This document shows, piece after piece, positions 36,669 to 45,776 of a DNA stretch of 64,000 nt (positions are counted from its first letter, which is position 1; each line of letters opens with the position of its first letter). This stretch comes from Bacteroidota bacterium (GTDB taxonomy: Bacteria; Bacteroidota; Bacteroidia; B-17B0; Aurantibacillaceae), in contig JACPOC010000027.1 in the NCBI GenBank assembly GCA_016185125.1, forward strand, positions 1-64,000. Reading direction: 5' to 3'. Below the pieces are notes generated by a model that was given only the letters and a program-made list of their open reading frames with translations, had not been told where the DNA came from and ran no database searches. The translations under genes and the position numbers were made by a program.

Positions 36669-37850
36669 TTAATTGGGTGAAAGCTTTATAAATTTACGGG
36701 ATTTATAGTTAACTTCAAACATTGCTGTAAGGTTATATATGCCATTAGGTAAGTTTTCAATTTCTTTTACAAAATAAGTGTTTTCTACGGTTGAAAAAAG
36801 AATCTTTTGTCCGCTTGAGTTGTAAATTGAAAGTGATTTTATGCGCACATTGCTTGTTACAGTAATTTGTTCTGATGCGGGGTTAGGCGAAATGCTTAAA
36901 TTTATTTCTTCCATTCCTTGCTTCCACACCTTAACATAATCAATTTCAAAAGTTGAAGGCAAAGGGGTTGTTGCATCAAGAGCCGATGAACCAGCCGGAC
37001 CGTTAGGCGAGATTAACGCGAGATTTAGAATAATACGCATTTGTTCAAGAGGATATGATTTTAAGTGAAAATAAGTTCCCGCTGCTATGTTATCACCGCA
37101 ATTGATAGGTTGTCCATTTGAACTAACTATACGATGTACAACTCTAACCAACTGATCATCTACTAAAAAACTTATTTTATCAAAATCAAAAATACAGCCA
37201 AAGGTGTGCCATTGAGTTAGATCATACCCTGGATATGTTTCATTGCATCCCAACAATTTATTGTTTCCTTCAAAATCATGAAGGATATTTGTAACAAGTT
37301 TATCGGTGCCTCCATAACTGTCAAAAATATCTATTTCGTTTCCCCTTGTGCCTCCATACATCCAAAAGGCCGGCCAAAATCCTTTCCCCTTTGGCATCCG
37401 GCATCGCGCTTCATATTTGCCGTGAAAAAACTTTTTTTTTGTCCACATGCTGCCCGACGTGTAATCAAAAGTGCGAAGGTTGGGAAGGCCGTCATCTAAA
37501 ATTGCAGAGCTGTCATACCAATAAGTAACACGTCGTAAAACAGTTTCTTTTTTTGCCGTCATTTTGCAAACTCCGTCTAAAACGGTTACATTCTCTAAGG
37601 AATTGAATTCTATGTGCTGACTTCCCTGTAACGCGCCATAAAAACAACAAGGCAATTCCCATTTGGAGGTATCTAATTTAGTTCCGTTAAAATCATCTTC
37701 AAATACCAGTTCATAAGCATTTTCATTGCATTCGGGTATTGTATATAAAAGCACTCCTTTTTTTTCGCAATTGGATGGAACGGTAACTTGTGCCTGCAAG
37801 GCAGTATAGTTGATTAATAAAAGGAATAAATATGTTAAACTGTTTTTCAG
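36669..37850 (-). CDS. GH16-like paralogue with altered acid/base residue and T9SS domain
   Basis: This is the first gene of the GH16/GT83 operon. The catalytic motif reads EIDIFD, so the usual acid/base Glu is Asp. The C-terminus is a clear T9SS type A sorting domain (SISPNPASEQITVTS). Starting at TTG 37799 would leave it without a signal peptide, yet in-frame codons upstream encode a perfect one (KNSLTYLFLLLINYTALQAQ). No ATG, GTG or TTG precedes it before a stop; CTG at 37850 is the best start. So the start codon may have mutated, or a rare CTG is used. Activity may be weak or absent. Confidence 0.75.
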   Translation of the reverse strand: MKNSLTYLFLLLINYTALQAQVTVPSNCEKKGVLLYTIPECNENAYELVFEDDFNGTKLDTSKWELPCCFYGALQGSQHIEFNSLENVTVLDGVCKMTAKKETVLRRVTYWYDSSAILDDGLPNLRTFDYTSGSMWTKKKFFHGKYEARCRMPKGKGFWPAFWMYGGTRGNEIDIFDSYGGTDKLVTNILHDFEGNNKLLGCNETYPGYDLTQWHTFGCIFDFDKISFLVDDQLVRVVHRIVSSNGQPINCGDNIAAGTYFHLKSYPLEQMRIILNLALISPNGPAGSSALDATTPLPSTFEIDYVKVWKQGMEEINLSISPNPASEQITVTSNVRIKSLSIYNSSGQKILFSTVENTYFVKEIENLPNGIYNLTAMFEVNYKSRKFIKLSPN

Positions 37851-38071
37851 ATGGTTTATTAAATTTATAAAAAATTTTCATTCGCATCAAAAAAACCAAG
37901 CCTTATCGGGATATTTTATCAGGTTTTACAACAGTCGCCAAATTTTATCCAATGTTTTTTATAAATGTTTTTTTGTTTTCTGTGCGAAGAAATTAAAAAC
38001 CTTACGGGGGTTGCTTTTTGCATTTGGTATAAAAATTTGGCAGATACCTTTCCCAAGAGGTAAATGCCTTC

Positions 38072-38095
38072 GAGGATTTAACTGTCTAAATCCTC
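38072..38095 (-). terminator. Hairpin at the punA stop codon
   Basis: GAGGATTTA (38072-38080) and TAAATCCTC (38087-38095) pair around ACTGTC and overlap the punA stop. There is no clear T run, so it may be a weak terminator or an mRNA-end stabiliser. Confidence 0.35.
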
Positions 38096-38901
38096 CTAAT
38101 AAACTCTTTTACAATTAAACTCATTTTAGGCTCTTGGCCGCGGGCTATGTGTTGTACTTCTTCGTGACTAACGTTTTGCACCACACCTTCAACACCTAAA
38201 TCGGTTACAATGCTTATTCCAAAACAATCCATACCCGAATGTTTAGCAACCATCACTTCGGGTACGGTACTCATTCCCACAACATCCGCTCCTATGCGCC
38301 AGATGTAACGGTACTCGGCAGGAGTTTCAAAACAAGGGCCGCTTAAGCCGGCATAAACTCCTTCGCTAACCTTAATGTTATTTTCTTTAGCAATTTGTTT
38401 TCCTAATTCAACATAACTTTTTTTGTAGGCTTCGCTCATGTCAGGAAAGCGAGGGCCCAATTGTTCTATGTTTTTTCCAATTAAAGGATTTGTAGGAAAT
38501 AAATTGATGTGATCATTGATGATCATAATCTCACCCACCTGAAAGGTTGGATTCATGCCTCCGCTGGCGTTACTAACTATCAAGGTTTTTACACCCAAAG
38601 CTTTCATTACCCGTACCGGAAAAGTAACCTGCTGCATGGAGTAGCCTTCGTAAAAATGAAATCTTCCCTGCATGGCAACCACTTTTTTACCGCCAAGTTC
38701 GCCAAAAATTAATTTTCCGCTATGGCCTTGTACCGTACTTACCGGAAAATTCGGAATTTCATTATAAGGTAGCGCATACGCCACCGTAATTTCATTAACC
38801 AGGCCACCTAAGCCCGTACCTAAAATTATTCCTATCTCAGGCTTAAAATTTTTAGTTTCATCACATATACTTTTGGTGGTGGATTCTATTTGTTCTAACA
38901 T
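38086..38901 (-). CDS. punA: PunA, purine nucleoside phosphorylase
   Basis: This 271-residue enzyme cleaves guanosine, inosine and deoxy forms with phosphate. It has GIILGTGLGG near the start, the phosphate-binding VQGHSGKL, NASGGMNPTFQVGEIMIINDHIN, the purine-site GPCFETPAEYR and GMSTVPEV. Length and order fit the trimeric PNP family. Its start overlaps lpxK by 41 bp, so the two are translationally linked. Confidence 0.95.
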   Translation of the reverse strand: MLEQIESTTKSICDETKNFKPEIGIILGTGLGGLVNEITVAYALPYNEIPNFPVSTVQGHSGKLIFGELGGKKVVAMQGRFHFYEGYSMQQVTFPVRVMKALGVKTLIVSNASGGMNPTFQVGEIMIINDHINLFPTNPLIGKNIEQLGPRFPDMSEAYKKSYVELGKQIAKENNIKVSEGVYAGLSGPCFETPAEYRYIWRIGADVVGMSTVPEVMVAKHSGMDCFGISIVTDLGVEGVVQNVSHEEVQHIARGQEPKMSLIVKEFIRRI

Positions 38902-39946
38902 ACTTCAGTATTAAATTATTAAACTCTTCTTCTTTCTCTTTAAAAGTTATTTCAATCGGGAGCACAAAAATATTCATTCTTTCGGCAATATGCCATATAG
39001 AAGTATTTTTTAAGCGCATCAAATCTTTTTCGGTTGTTACAAGCAGTTTATTTCCGCCCTGTATGCTGTGATAATAACGGTCAATACCTTCAAGATGTTT
39101 TGGTGTATACTCTTGGTGATCGTTGAAAGGAAGATGTTTTACTTCCGCCGCATATTCCTTAAGATAATTGAGCATGGGCTCTGCGTTGGCTATCCCGGTA
39201 AAAGCGATGATCCGGAACCTAAAAAGATCTTTTAGGGTATCAATTTTATCTTTTGCATTACTGATTGAAAATAACTCGCCGTATTTTATATAACTGAAAA
39301 ATACTTTTTGATGTGCTTTTGGGTGAATATCTTTTATAATATTACGCATTTCAATGGGCGAGGTTCTTTCGGGAGTTTTACTGATAATGATTATATCGGC
39401 TCGTGAGGCGCCTTTTTTAGATTCGCGCAGAGTTCCGGCGGGAAGCATATTATCGTTAAAATATAAATTATTAAAATCGCTGACCATAATATTTAAGCCG
39501 CATTTAATAGCCCTGTGCTGAAATACATCATCCAATAAAATTATTTTTGGAGGAACCGTTAATGAAAGTAATTTTTTAACGCCATTTGGCCTGTTCGCAT
39601 CAACGGCTACTTCCACATTGTACTTGTATTTATACATTAAAGGCTCATCACCAATATCTTCGGCGGTACTGTTGTTATCCGCTAAAATAAAGCCACGGGT
39701 TTTTCGTTTATAGCCCCTGCTTAAAGTAGCAAGTTTAGGCTCTTCGGGTAATAATAATTTTATAAGGTATTCTACTAATGGGGTTTTACCTGCGCCGCCC
39801 ACCGCAAGGTTACCCACGCCAATGGTATGAATGCTGAATTTTTTTTCTTTCAAAAAACGCCAGTTGTACAAACTGTTTCTTATAGCCGTAATAATGCCGT
39901 AAAGAATGGCAAAAGGCATCAGCAGTATTTTAAACCCGCTATTCAA
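38861..39946 (-). CDS. lpxK: LpxK, tetraacyldisaccharide 4'-kinase
   Basis: This 361-residue inner-membrane kinase phosphorylates the 4' position of the lipid A disaccharide, giving lipid IVA. It has an N-terminal hydrophobic anchor, a P-loop-like VGNLAVGGAGKTP and LSRGYKRKTRGF, plus DDVFQHRAI, all diagnostic. Kdo transfer to its product is the step where the Kdo/8-amino-Kdo choice matters. Overlaps punA. Confidence 0.95.
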   Translation of the reverse strand: MNSGFKILLMPFAILYGIITAIRNSLYNWRFLKEKKFSIHTIGVGNLAVGGAGKTPLVEYLIKLLLPEEPKLATLSRGYKRKTRGFILADNNSTAEDIGDEPLMYKYKYNVEVAVDANRPNGVKKLLSLTVPPKIILLDDVFQHRAIKCGLNIMVSDFNNLYFNDNMLPAGTLRESKKGASRADIIIISKTPERTSPIEMRNIIKDIHPKAHQKVFFSYIKYGELFSISNAKDKIDTLKDLFRFRIIAFTGIANAEPMLNYLKEYAAEVKHLPFNDHQEYTPKHLEGIDRYYHSIQGGNKLLVTTEKDLMRLKNTSIWHIAERMNIFVLPIEITFKEKEEEFNNLILKYVRTNRIHHQKYM

Positions 39947-40003
39947 CAGGTATAAATATGGCTAATTTAATTGTAAAGATAAAATATGGCTTCACTAAGA
40001 ACA

Positions 40004-40783
40004 TTATTTGCCTTCACTGTCTTTGTTGCTTTGCATACCTAATTCAGGATGCTCGGGATCAAATTTTATGTCGTAAAAATTAGGCCCGCGGTTAAAACTG
40101 ATCAATAAGGGCACCGTTTTATCCCAATCCATAACGGAACCTTTCGTCATATTGGTAACACCTTTTATGCAGGATGAAATTGTTTTTTGTTTCCATTTTG
40201 CCTGATTGGTTTTGGTATTCCATCGGGTGAAAAACAGTTTGGTTTCTTTTCCGCCGTTACAAAGTCCGCCATCAGATTTGGATTTGGTAAAGGCATCTAC
40301 ATAAATGAGCATATAGGTTGTATCGCCTTTTGCTTTTTCAAATAATATTTTTGACACTTCAGGGTCTTTGCAAATAGAATCATTGGCGCAATAAAGCAAA
40401 TTGGTGTCTTTACTTACAATGTTAAAACATAATTGCGTTTTGTCGGTTGATTTAGGTCGCGGATGTTTGGTTTTAACTGAAAACACCATTTTTTCTTTTT
40501 TGAGCTGAGCACGCAGGTTAGCCCTTAAAGAATCGTTTTTTCTTTTGCGGTCTTTAAAAAATGTTTTTTTTCCTGTCATTGGATCAATTTCAGTTTCCAA
40601 CGGAAGGTCGAGTTCCAGTTTTTCCATGGGGGTTAATTCCGGCTCGGGCGCGGTAGTATCCTTATAAGTAATTTCAGGTTTTCCTTTACCCTTGACTTTA
40701 TTTTTATCAATAGGTTTTTTAGTTTGCGCGTTTATTAAAGCAATGCTAAAAATAAACAACACAATAAATATATTTTTAATCAT
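40004..40783 (-). CDS. Hypothetical secreted protein
   Basis: Start MIKNIFIVLFIFSIALINAQ at 40783 is preferred over an upstream ATG at 40828, because it gives a signal peptide and avoids overlap with the divergent gene at 40819. The 259-residue product is lysine-rich in its first third (KPIDKNKVKGKGKPEI). A C-terminal half contains paired cysteines (LLYCANDSICKD, SDGGLCNGG). No family recognised; probably periplasmic. Confidence 0.65.
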   Translation of the reverse strand: MIKNIFIVLFIFSIALINAQTKKPIDKNKVKGKGKPEITYKDTTAPEPELTPMEKLELDLPLETEIDPMTGKKTFFKDRKRKNDSLRANLRAQLKKEKMVFSVKTKHPRPKSTDKTQLCFNIVSKDTNLLYCANDSICKDPEVSKILFEKAKGDTTYMLIYVDAFTKSKSDGGLCNGGKETKLFFTRWNTKTNQAKWKQKTISSCIKGVTNMTKGSVMDWDKTVPLLISFNRGPNFYDIKFDPEHPELGMQSNKDSEGK

Positions 40784-40818
40784 GGTATGAAGATAAATAA
40801 TAAAATTAATTTTAAGAA

Positions 40819-41181
40819 ATGAATTCACTTAAAAATAAACAAATAGCGGTTGATTGGATACACGCATTCAACTCGAAGAAACTAGAAGATCTTTTAAACT
40901 TATATCATAACTCCGCACAACATTATAGTCCGAAGCTCAAGCTAAGAAAGCCGGAAAGTAATGGCTTGATAAAAGGGAAAAATGAATTAAGGAATTGGTG
41001 GCAGAACGCATTTGAACGGCTGCCCGATCTTCATTATAAACTTGTAAAACTGACTTCTGATGATGAGCAGGTTTTTATTGAATACATACGGCAGGTGAGT
41101 GATGAGGAAGATATGAATGTGGGCGAAGTTTTAGAAATTAAAAATGGCTTAATTGTACATTCACGAGTGTATCACGGATAA
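40819..41181 (+). CDS. SnoaL/NTF2-like small protein
   Basis: This 120-residue protein has the alpha-plus-beta cone fold pattern of SnoaL-like proteins: VDWIHAFNSKKLEDLLNLYHNSAQHYSP, LRNWWQNAFERLPDLHYKLVKL and a final V-x-E-I-KNGLIVHSRVYHG. Such domains bind small hydrophobic ligands or act as isomerases. Ligand unknown. Convergent with the 41182 gene, with no gap. Confidence 0.75.
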   Translation: MNSLKNKQIAVDWIHAFNSKKLEDLLNLYHNSAQHYSPKLKLRKPESNGLIKGKNELRNWWQNAFERLPDLHYKLVKLTSDDEQVFIEYIRQVSDEEDMNVGEVLEIKNGLIVHSRVYHG

Positions 41182-41844
41182 TTAAAACTGGCCGGATTCA
41201 ACAAGCTTAACAGCGTTTTCTATCATCACATCTCTAACACCTCCGTCATATTCATGTTTCATGGTGTTGCCAAATAAAGAAGCCAATGTTTGCCACATAA
41301 CCGCCTGAAAAGTGCCGCGCATTTCTTTTACAATGTCGTAAGCTGTTTTGCCGCTTTCTCTGTCAATCAACTTCATTAGTATTTCTCCTTGAGGCACAGT
41401 CAACTCTTTTAAAGTTCCTTCAAATTCTTTTCTAAGATCTTTTTCGCAAATTCTTAAATAAGCTTTTTTAAGTTTTGGGTCGGGTATTTTTGCCAGAATT
41501 ACATCGTATTCTTTTAATTTAGCCGCTGCGATAATTGCATAAGGATAAGTTATTTTCACATCGCGTTTTATTCTTGTCCATAACACATATTGCTGACGGG
41601 TTTTAAAGACATAGTTAGTTTCAACTTCAACAGGGTAAAGATCAACTACGGGAATAGTATCGCCATTAATAATTTCGGCGCGACAACGGTAGCCGCTTAC
41701 AGGGGCAATAGTTAAATCCTGAATGGGATTAGATTGTGAAAAAAAGGAACATGTTGAAAAAAAATAAAAACAGAACAAAAGAATTATTCTTGAATCAAAA
41801 AACGTTAATTTTATATGGATAATAAACTGACGCATTATAACCAT
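41182..41844 (-). CDS. DUF4294 secreted protein
   Basis: This 220-residue protein has an N-terminal hydrophobic signal (DSRIILLFCFYFFSTCSFFSQS) and a DUF4294 domain. Landmarks are INGDTIPVVDLYPVEV, KRDVKITYPYA, ILMKLIDRESGKTAYDIVKEMRGTF and MWQTLASLFG. Alternative start is M4 at 41835. Function of the family is unknown and it is confined mainly to Bacteroidota. Its stop is 1 bp from the SnoaL-like stop. Confidence 0.85.
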   Translation of the reverse strand: MVIMRQFIIHIKLTFFDSRIILLFCFYFFSTCSFFSQSNPIQDLTIAPVSGYRCRAEIINGDTIPVVDLYPVEVETNYVFKTRQQYVLWTRIKRDVKITYPYAIIAAAKLKEYDVILAKIPDPKLKKAYLRICEKDLRKEFEGTLKELTVPQGEILMKLIDRESGKTAYDIVKEMRGTFQAVMWQTLASLFGNTMKHEYDGGVRDVMIENAVKLVESGQF

Positions 41845-41884
41845 TTATATTGTTATACGTTAAAAGTAACCCATTAGTTGCAAA

Positions 41885-43369
41885 TTAATTAAGGCGGTTA
41901 AGCTTCCATTTACTTTTTTTAACGGAGGTTTGTTCTGTTAAAATTTGTTTAAAAGAACCGGGATTAAATATTAAGGCAGCAGCAAGGGCGGCCACTTCTT
42001 CAAATTGCTCGGCTCCGGCTGAAAGCATTTCGGGCTTAAAATATTTATTTATAAAACCGGTATCAAACTTCCCGCTTACAAAGGCATCATGCTTTAAAAC
42101 AAAACTGCAGAAATCAAGCGTTGTTTCTACTCCTACAATTCGGTAATCAGAAATCGCTCTTATCATTTTATTTATAGCGTCTTCACGATTTATGCCATGC
42201 ACCACTAATTTAGCGATCATGGGATCGTAAAAAATAGGAATGTCCATTCCCTCCTCAAAGCCGTCATCTACACGAACTCCGGGCCCGGAAGGAGTTTTAT
42301 AAATATTTAATTTTCCAATGTCCGGTAAAAAATTATTCATCGGATCTTCAGCACACACTCGCACTTCAAGCGAGTGACCATTTATTTTTAGATCCTGTTG
42401 AGTGAAAGTTAGCTTTTCGTTACGCGCCACTTTTATTTGTTCTTTCACCAAATCTAAACCTGTTATCATTTCGGTTACTGGATGTTCCACCTGCAAGCGG
42501 GTATTCATTTCCAGAAAATAAAAATTCATTTGGTCGTCGAGTAAAAACTCCACCGTTCCTGCGCCGCTGTAATTACAGGCTTTGGCAACATCTACTGCGC
42601 ATTTTCCCATGCGTTCGCGAAGTTCCGGTGTCAGCACACTGCTTGGCGCTTCTTCAATTAATTTTTGATGGCGTCGCTGAATACTGCATTCGCGTTCAAA
42701 TAAATAAACACAATTTCCATGGTTATCGGCCAACACCTGAATTTCGATATGGCGCGGTCCGCTTGCATATTTCTCAATAAAAACGGCGCCATTACCAAAC
42801 GCTGAAATAGCTTCGCTGATGGCCATTTTCATTTGTTCTTCAATGTCACTTTCTTTTTCAACCAGGCGCATACCTTTACCACCACCACCCGCGCTGGCTT
42901 TAATTAGTAATGGAAAACCTGTTTCTTTGGCAATTTTTACCGCTTCTTTTATATCGCTTATTGCTCCCTCAGAACCTGGAATCATTGGGACTTTATATTT
43001 TTTTGCTGTTGCTTTGGCACTTAATTTATCGCCCATCATGTCCATACTCTCCGCGGTTGGACCGATAAAAGTTATTCCCGCTTTTTTTACCTTGCGGGCA
43101 AAATCAGCATTTTCGCTTAGGAAACCGTATCCGGGATGAATGCCATCTACACCTAATTGCTTACTCACTTCAATAATTTTATCTCCTAATAAATACGATT
43201 GGGCGCTTGGCGGAGGGCCAATGCACACAGCCTCATCCGCATATCTAACAAAGGGGGCATTACGGTCGGCCTCCGAAAAAACAGCAACGGTTTTTATTCC
43301 CATTTCTTTGGCGCTGCGCATCACACGCAAAGCAATTTCTCCGCGATTGGCAATAAGGATCTTTTTCAT
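41885..43369 (-). CDS. Biotin carboxylase (acyl-CoA carboxylase subunit)
   Basis: This 494-residue ATP-grasp enzyme carboxylates biotin with bicarbonate and ATP. Landmarks are KILIANRGEIALRVMRSAKEMG, the glycine-rich AGGGGKGMR loop, MNTRLQVEHPVTEM, EVRVCAEDP and DDGFEEGMDIPIFYDPMIAKL. It is about 45 residues longer than E. coli AccC at its C-terminus. The only carrier protein in the window lies 32 kb away at 9415-9924. No carboxyltransferase is near, so the substrate (acetyl-, propionyl- or methylcrotonyl-CoA) is open. Confidence 0.92.
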   Translation of the reverse strand: MKKILIANRGEIALRVMRSAKEMGIKTVAVFSEADRNAPFVRYADEAVCIGPPPSAQSYLLGDKIIEVSKQLGVDGIHPGYGFLSENADFARKVKKAGITFIGPTAESMDMMGDKLSAKATAKKYKVPMIPGSEGAISDIKEAVKIAKETGFPLLIKASAGGGGKGMRLVEKESDIEEQMKMAISEAISAFGNGAVFIEKYASGPRHIEIQVLADNHGNCVYLFERECSIQRRHQKLIEEAPSSVLTPELRERMGKCAVDVAKACNYSGAGTVEFLLDDQMNFYFLEMNTRLQVEHPVTEMITGLDLVKEQIKVARNEKLTFTQQDLKINGHSLEVRVCAEDPMNNFLPDIGKLNIYKTPSGPGVRVDDGFEEGMDIPIFYDPMIAKLVVHGINREDAINKMIRAISDYRIVGVETTLDFCSFVLKHDAFVSGKFDTGFINKYFKPEMLSAGAEQFEEVAALAAALIFNPGSFKQILTEQTSVKKSKWKLNRLN

Positions 43370-43460
43370 AAATACGGTAAACTAATTAGCTGTTAAAGAT
43401 AAGTATTTAAAGCTTTTTACGATTACTCTCATCAATTTCTTTTTATTAATTTAGTATCCC

Positions 43461-44228
43461 GTGTTTTTCATTCTCTCTAAAATATTAGCTTTTATTTTTG
43501 CCCCTTTGGTGTGGGTTTTTATTTTATTTGTTTATTCATTTTTTACCAAAATTGAAAGTCGTGCCAAAAAACTGCGCATAGTTGCTATTGTTATTTTATT
43601 TGTGTGCAGTAATTCTTTTATTGTGGATGAATGTTTTCGTCAGTGGGAACCCGTTACGCCTGACTACGATCTTCAAACTACTAAATACGATGGCGCTATT
43701 GTGTTAGGAGGAATTGGCGAAATAGACATGCGCCTTGAGAAAATAAATTTCGGCATGAGTGGCGACAGGCTTTTTCAAATTTTGCCTTATTATTACAGCG
43801 AAAGAATAAAAAAAATTATTTTTACTGGAGGTTCTGGAAGTATTGAGTTTCCTGAAAGGCGGGAAGGGCTTTATGTAAAAAAATATTTAAACAGTATTCA
43901 CATACCGGATAGTTCGCTAATCATTGAATCTGAAAGCAAGAACACGTATGAAAATGCGGTTTTTACAAAAAAAATATTAGATAGTTTAAAGATGAAAGGT
44001 TCTTTCTTGCTGGTAACTTCTGCATATCACATGCCACGCTCCATGGCTGTATTTAAAAAGGCAGGCTATGAAAACATTACCCCGTATCTTACCAACAGAC
44101 GTAGCGGCTTGAGACGTTTTACACCCGATCATTTATTAATTCCCAATGCCGATGCTTTATTCAGTCTTCATTTTTTAATTCACGAGTGGGTGGGTTTTTT
44201 GATTTATAAAATTAAAGGATATGCCTGA
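43461..44228 (+). CDS. YdcF/ElyC-family membrane protein (DUF218)
   Basis: This 255-residue protein starts with GTG at 43461. Two N-terminal membrane helices (FILSKILAFIFAPLVWVFILF and ~40-57) precede a DUF218 Rossmann-type domain with YDGAIVLGGIGEID, IIFTGGSGSIEFPERREG, KNTYENAVF and LLVTSAYHMPRSM. Relatives act in envelope carbohydrate or peptidoglycan precursor metabolism. It overlaps the next gene by 8 bp. Confidence 0.88.
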   Translation: MFFILSKILAFIFAPLVWVFILFVYSFFTKIESRAKKLRIVAIVILFVCSNSFIVDECFRQWEPVTPDYDLQTTKYDGAIVLGGIGEIDMRLEKINFGMSGDRLFQILPYYYSERIKKIIFTGGSGSIEFPERREGLYVKKYLNSIHIPDSSLIIESESKNTYENAVFTKKILDSLKMKGSFLLVTSAYHMPRSMAVFKKAGYENITPYLTNRRSGLRRFTPDHLLIPNADALFSLHFLIHEWVGFLIYKIKGYA

Positions 44229-45498
44229 TTTCAAAGAAGAACTTCTTCAATTTATCTGGCAGCATAAACTGTTAAAGCCCATGCCATTAATTACTACTTC
44301 GGGCAAGGAAATTGAAATTATAAAAACCGGCGATCTTAATAAAGATTCGGGCCCTGATTTTTTTAATGCACGAATTAAAATAAACGAACTGTTTTTAGCA
44401 GGAAATATAGAGATCCATATAAAAACAAGCGATTGGTTATTGCATAAACATCAGAATGATAAAAGTTACGATAATCTGATATTGCATGTGGTGTATGAGC
44501 ATGACAAAGAGCTAAATCAAAATACACTTAACAATGTAGAAGTACTGCAAATAAAAAATCTTGTCCCGGAAAGTGTTTTTACCATCTATAAAAATTTATT
44601 AAATTCAAAAAACACATTGGCATGCGCCGGACAGTTAGATCAGGTGGATGATCTAAAATTCACTTCGTGGCTTCAAAGAATGTTTGCCGAACGCCTTGAG
44701 TTAAAAGTTGACCGGATTGACGAACTCTTTGCGGCTAACGGCAGTAATTACAGTGAAACGTTTTATACTTTACTTATGCGCAATTTTGGCTTTAAAGTTA
44801 ATGCGCTTCCCTTTGAACTGCTTGCAAAACAACTTCCGCTAGCCGTTCTAATAAAACACGCTAATAATCTTTTACAGCTTGAAGCTTTATTGCTGGGCAC
44901 TTCCGGCTTTCTTGAAGAACAATATTCTGACGAGTATATCCGCAATCTTCAAAATGAGTTTGAATATTTGAAGATAAAGTATAAGATAGTGCCGCTTCAA
45001 AAAGAGATTTTTAAATTTTCCAAATTAAGACCCGCTAATTTTCCGACACTCCGTTTAGCGCAAATGGCAAGGGTCATATTCCTGAACCCGGGGTTATTCC
45101 AATCGCCGGTTGAATTTGATAGCTTCCGAAAAATTGAAAGTGCATTTAATGTAAATATGGCAGGTTACTGGAAAAGGCATTATACGTTGGATGGCACTAA
45201 CAACGAACACAATCTTAAAATGGGAAATGATTCTATCACCAGTATTATCATCAATAGTTTTGCCCCCTTCTTTTTTTTCTATTATAAAAAAACAGGTATT
45301 CCTAAATTCGAAAACCTTTCTTTTAAGCTGCTTGAAGCCTGCAAATTTGAAGCAAACGCAAAAACAAAATTGTTTAAAACTAAGAAAATACTTTTAAAAA
45401 ACGGAGCCGACAGCCAGGCGCTGATTAACCTGCATGATAATTATTGCATTAAGCGCAAATGTCTTAATTGTGGCATTGCAGCGGCTATTTTAAAATAA
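44221..45498 (+). CDS. DUF2851 family protein
   Basis: This 425-residue cytosolic protein matches DUF2851, found in Bacteroidota: LLQFIWQHKLL, GDLNKDSGPDFFNARIKIN, GNIEIHIKTSDW at the start, and a C-terminal cysteine pair region (CIKRKCLNCGIA). The N-terminal part resembles a nuclease-like fold, but function is unknown. Overlaps ydcF-like gene by 8 bp and is followed at 26 bp by a PspC-like gene. Confidence 0.85.
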   Translation: MPDFKEELLQFIWQHKLLKPMPLITTSGKEIEIIKTGDLNKDSGPDFFNARIKINELFLAGNIEIHIKTSDWLLHKHQNDKSYDNLILHVVYEHDKELNQNTLNNVEVLQIKNLVPESVFTIYKNLLNSKNTLACAGQLDQVDDLKFTSWLQRMFAERLELKVDRIDELFAANGSNYSETFYTLLMRNFGFKVNALPFELLAKQLPLAVLIKHANNLLQLEALLLGTSGFLEEQYSDEYIRNLQNEFEYLKIKYKIVPLQKEIFKFSKLRPANFPTLRLAQMARVIFLNPGLFQSPVEFDSFRKIESAFNVNMAGYWKRHYTLDGTNNEHNLKMGNDSITSIIINSFAPFFFFYYKKTGIPKFENLSFKLLEACKFEANAKTKLFKTKKILLKNGADSQALINLHDNYCIKRKCLNCGIAAAILK

Positions 45499-45511
45499 CG
45501 TTGATTTTGCT

Positions 45512-45519
45512 TATTTTTG
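45512..45519 (+). promoter_or_regulatory. -7 promoter box of the PspC-like gene
   Basis: TATTTTTG matches TAnnTTTG exactly; its G is 6 bp before the ATG at 45525, the same distance as at lptB and rsgA. Confidence 0.5.
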
Positions 45520-45524
45520 TATAA

Positions 45525-45761
45525 ATGATCCACAAAATAGTACAATGGTTTGAACAAAAGGCATTCGGGGTTTGTGAATGGTGGGGAAAAAAATTGGGTA
45601 TTGATACTACCAAAGTAAGAATGTATTTTATTTATCTTTCCTTTTTTACTTTTGGAAGTCCCGTAATAATTTATTTTGTAATGGCATTTATACTGGAGCA
45701 TAAAAATTACTTTAAACCTTTTTATAAGAAGAAAAGGCGCAGCGTTTGGGACATTGATTAA
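45525..45761 (+). CDS. Small PspC-like membrane protein
   Basis: This 78-residue protein has the CEWWGKKLGIDTTKVRMYFIYLSFFTFGSPVIIYFVMAFILEH pattern of a PspC domain with one or two membrane helices (about 34-58), then a basic tail (FYKKKRR). PspC senses or transmits envelope stress in enterobacteria; the role in this phylum is not known. It is followed 15 bp later by a coiled-coil protein gene. Confidence 0.8.
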   Translation: MIHKIVQWFEQKAFGVCEWWGKKLGIDTTKVRMYFIYLSFFTFGSPVIIYFVMAFILEHKNYFKPFYKKKRRSVWDID

Positions 45762-45776
45762 AAAACACACATTATT

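Noticed and set aside
36669-37799. TTG start for the first GH16 gene
   Set aside because: It would remove the signal peptide, although the protein ends in a T9SS sorting domain that requires export.
31966-37850. Polysaccharide utilisation locus
   Set aside because: No SusC/SusD-like genes, sensor or transporter are present; only GH16 genes and a GT83 transferase.
37810-38118. 102-codon plus-strand gene between the GH16 operon and punA
   Set aside because: It overlaps the punA 3' end and the upstream signal-peptide region of the GH16 gene, and has no family features.
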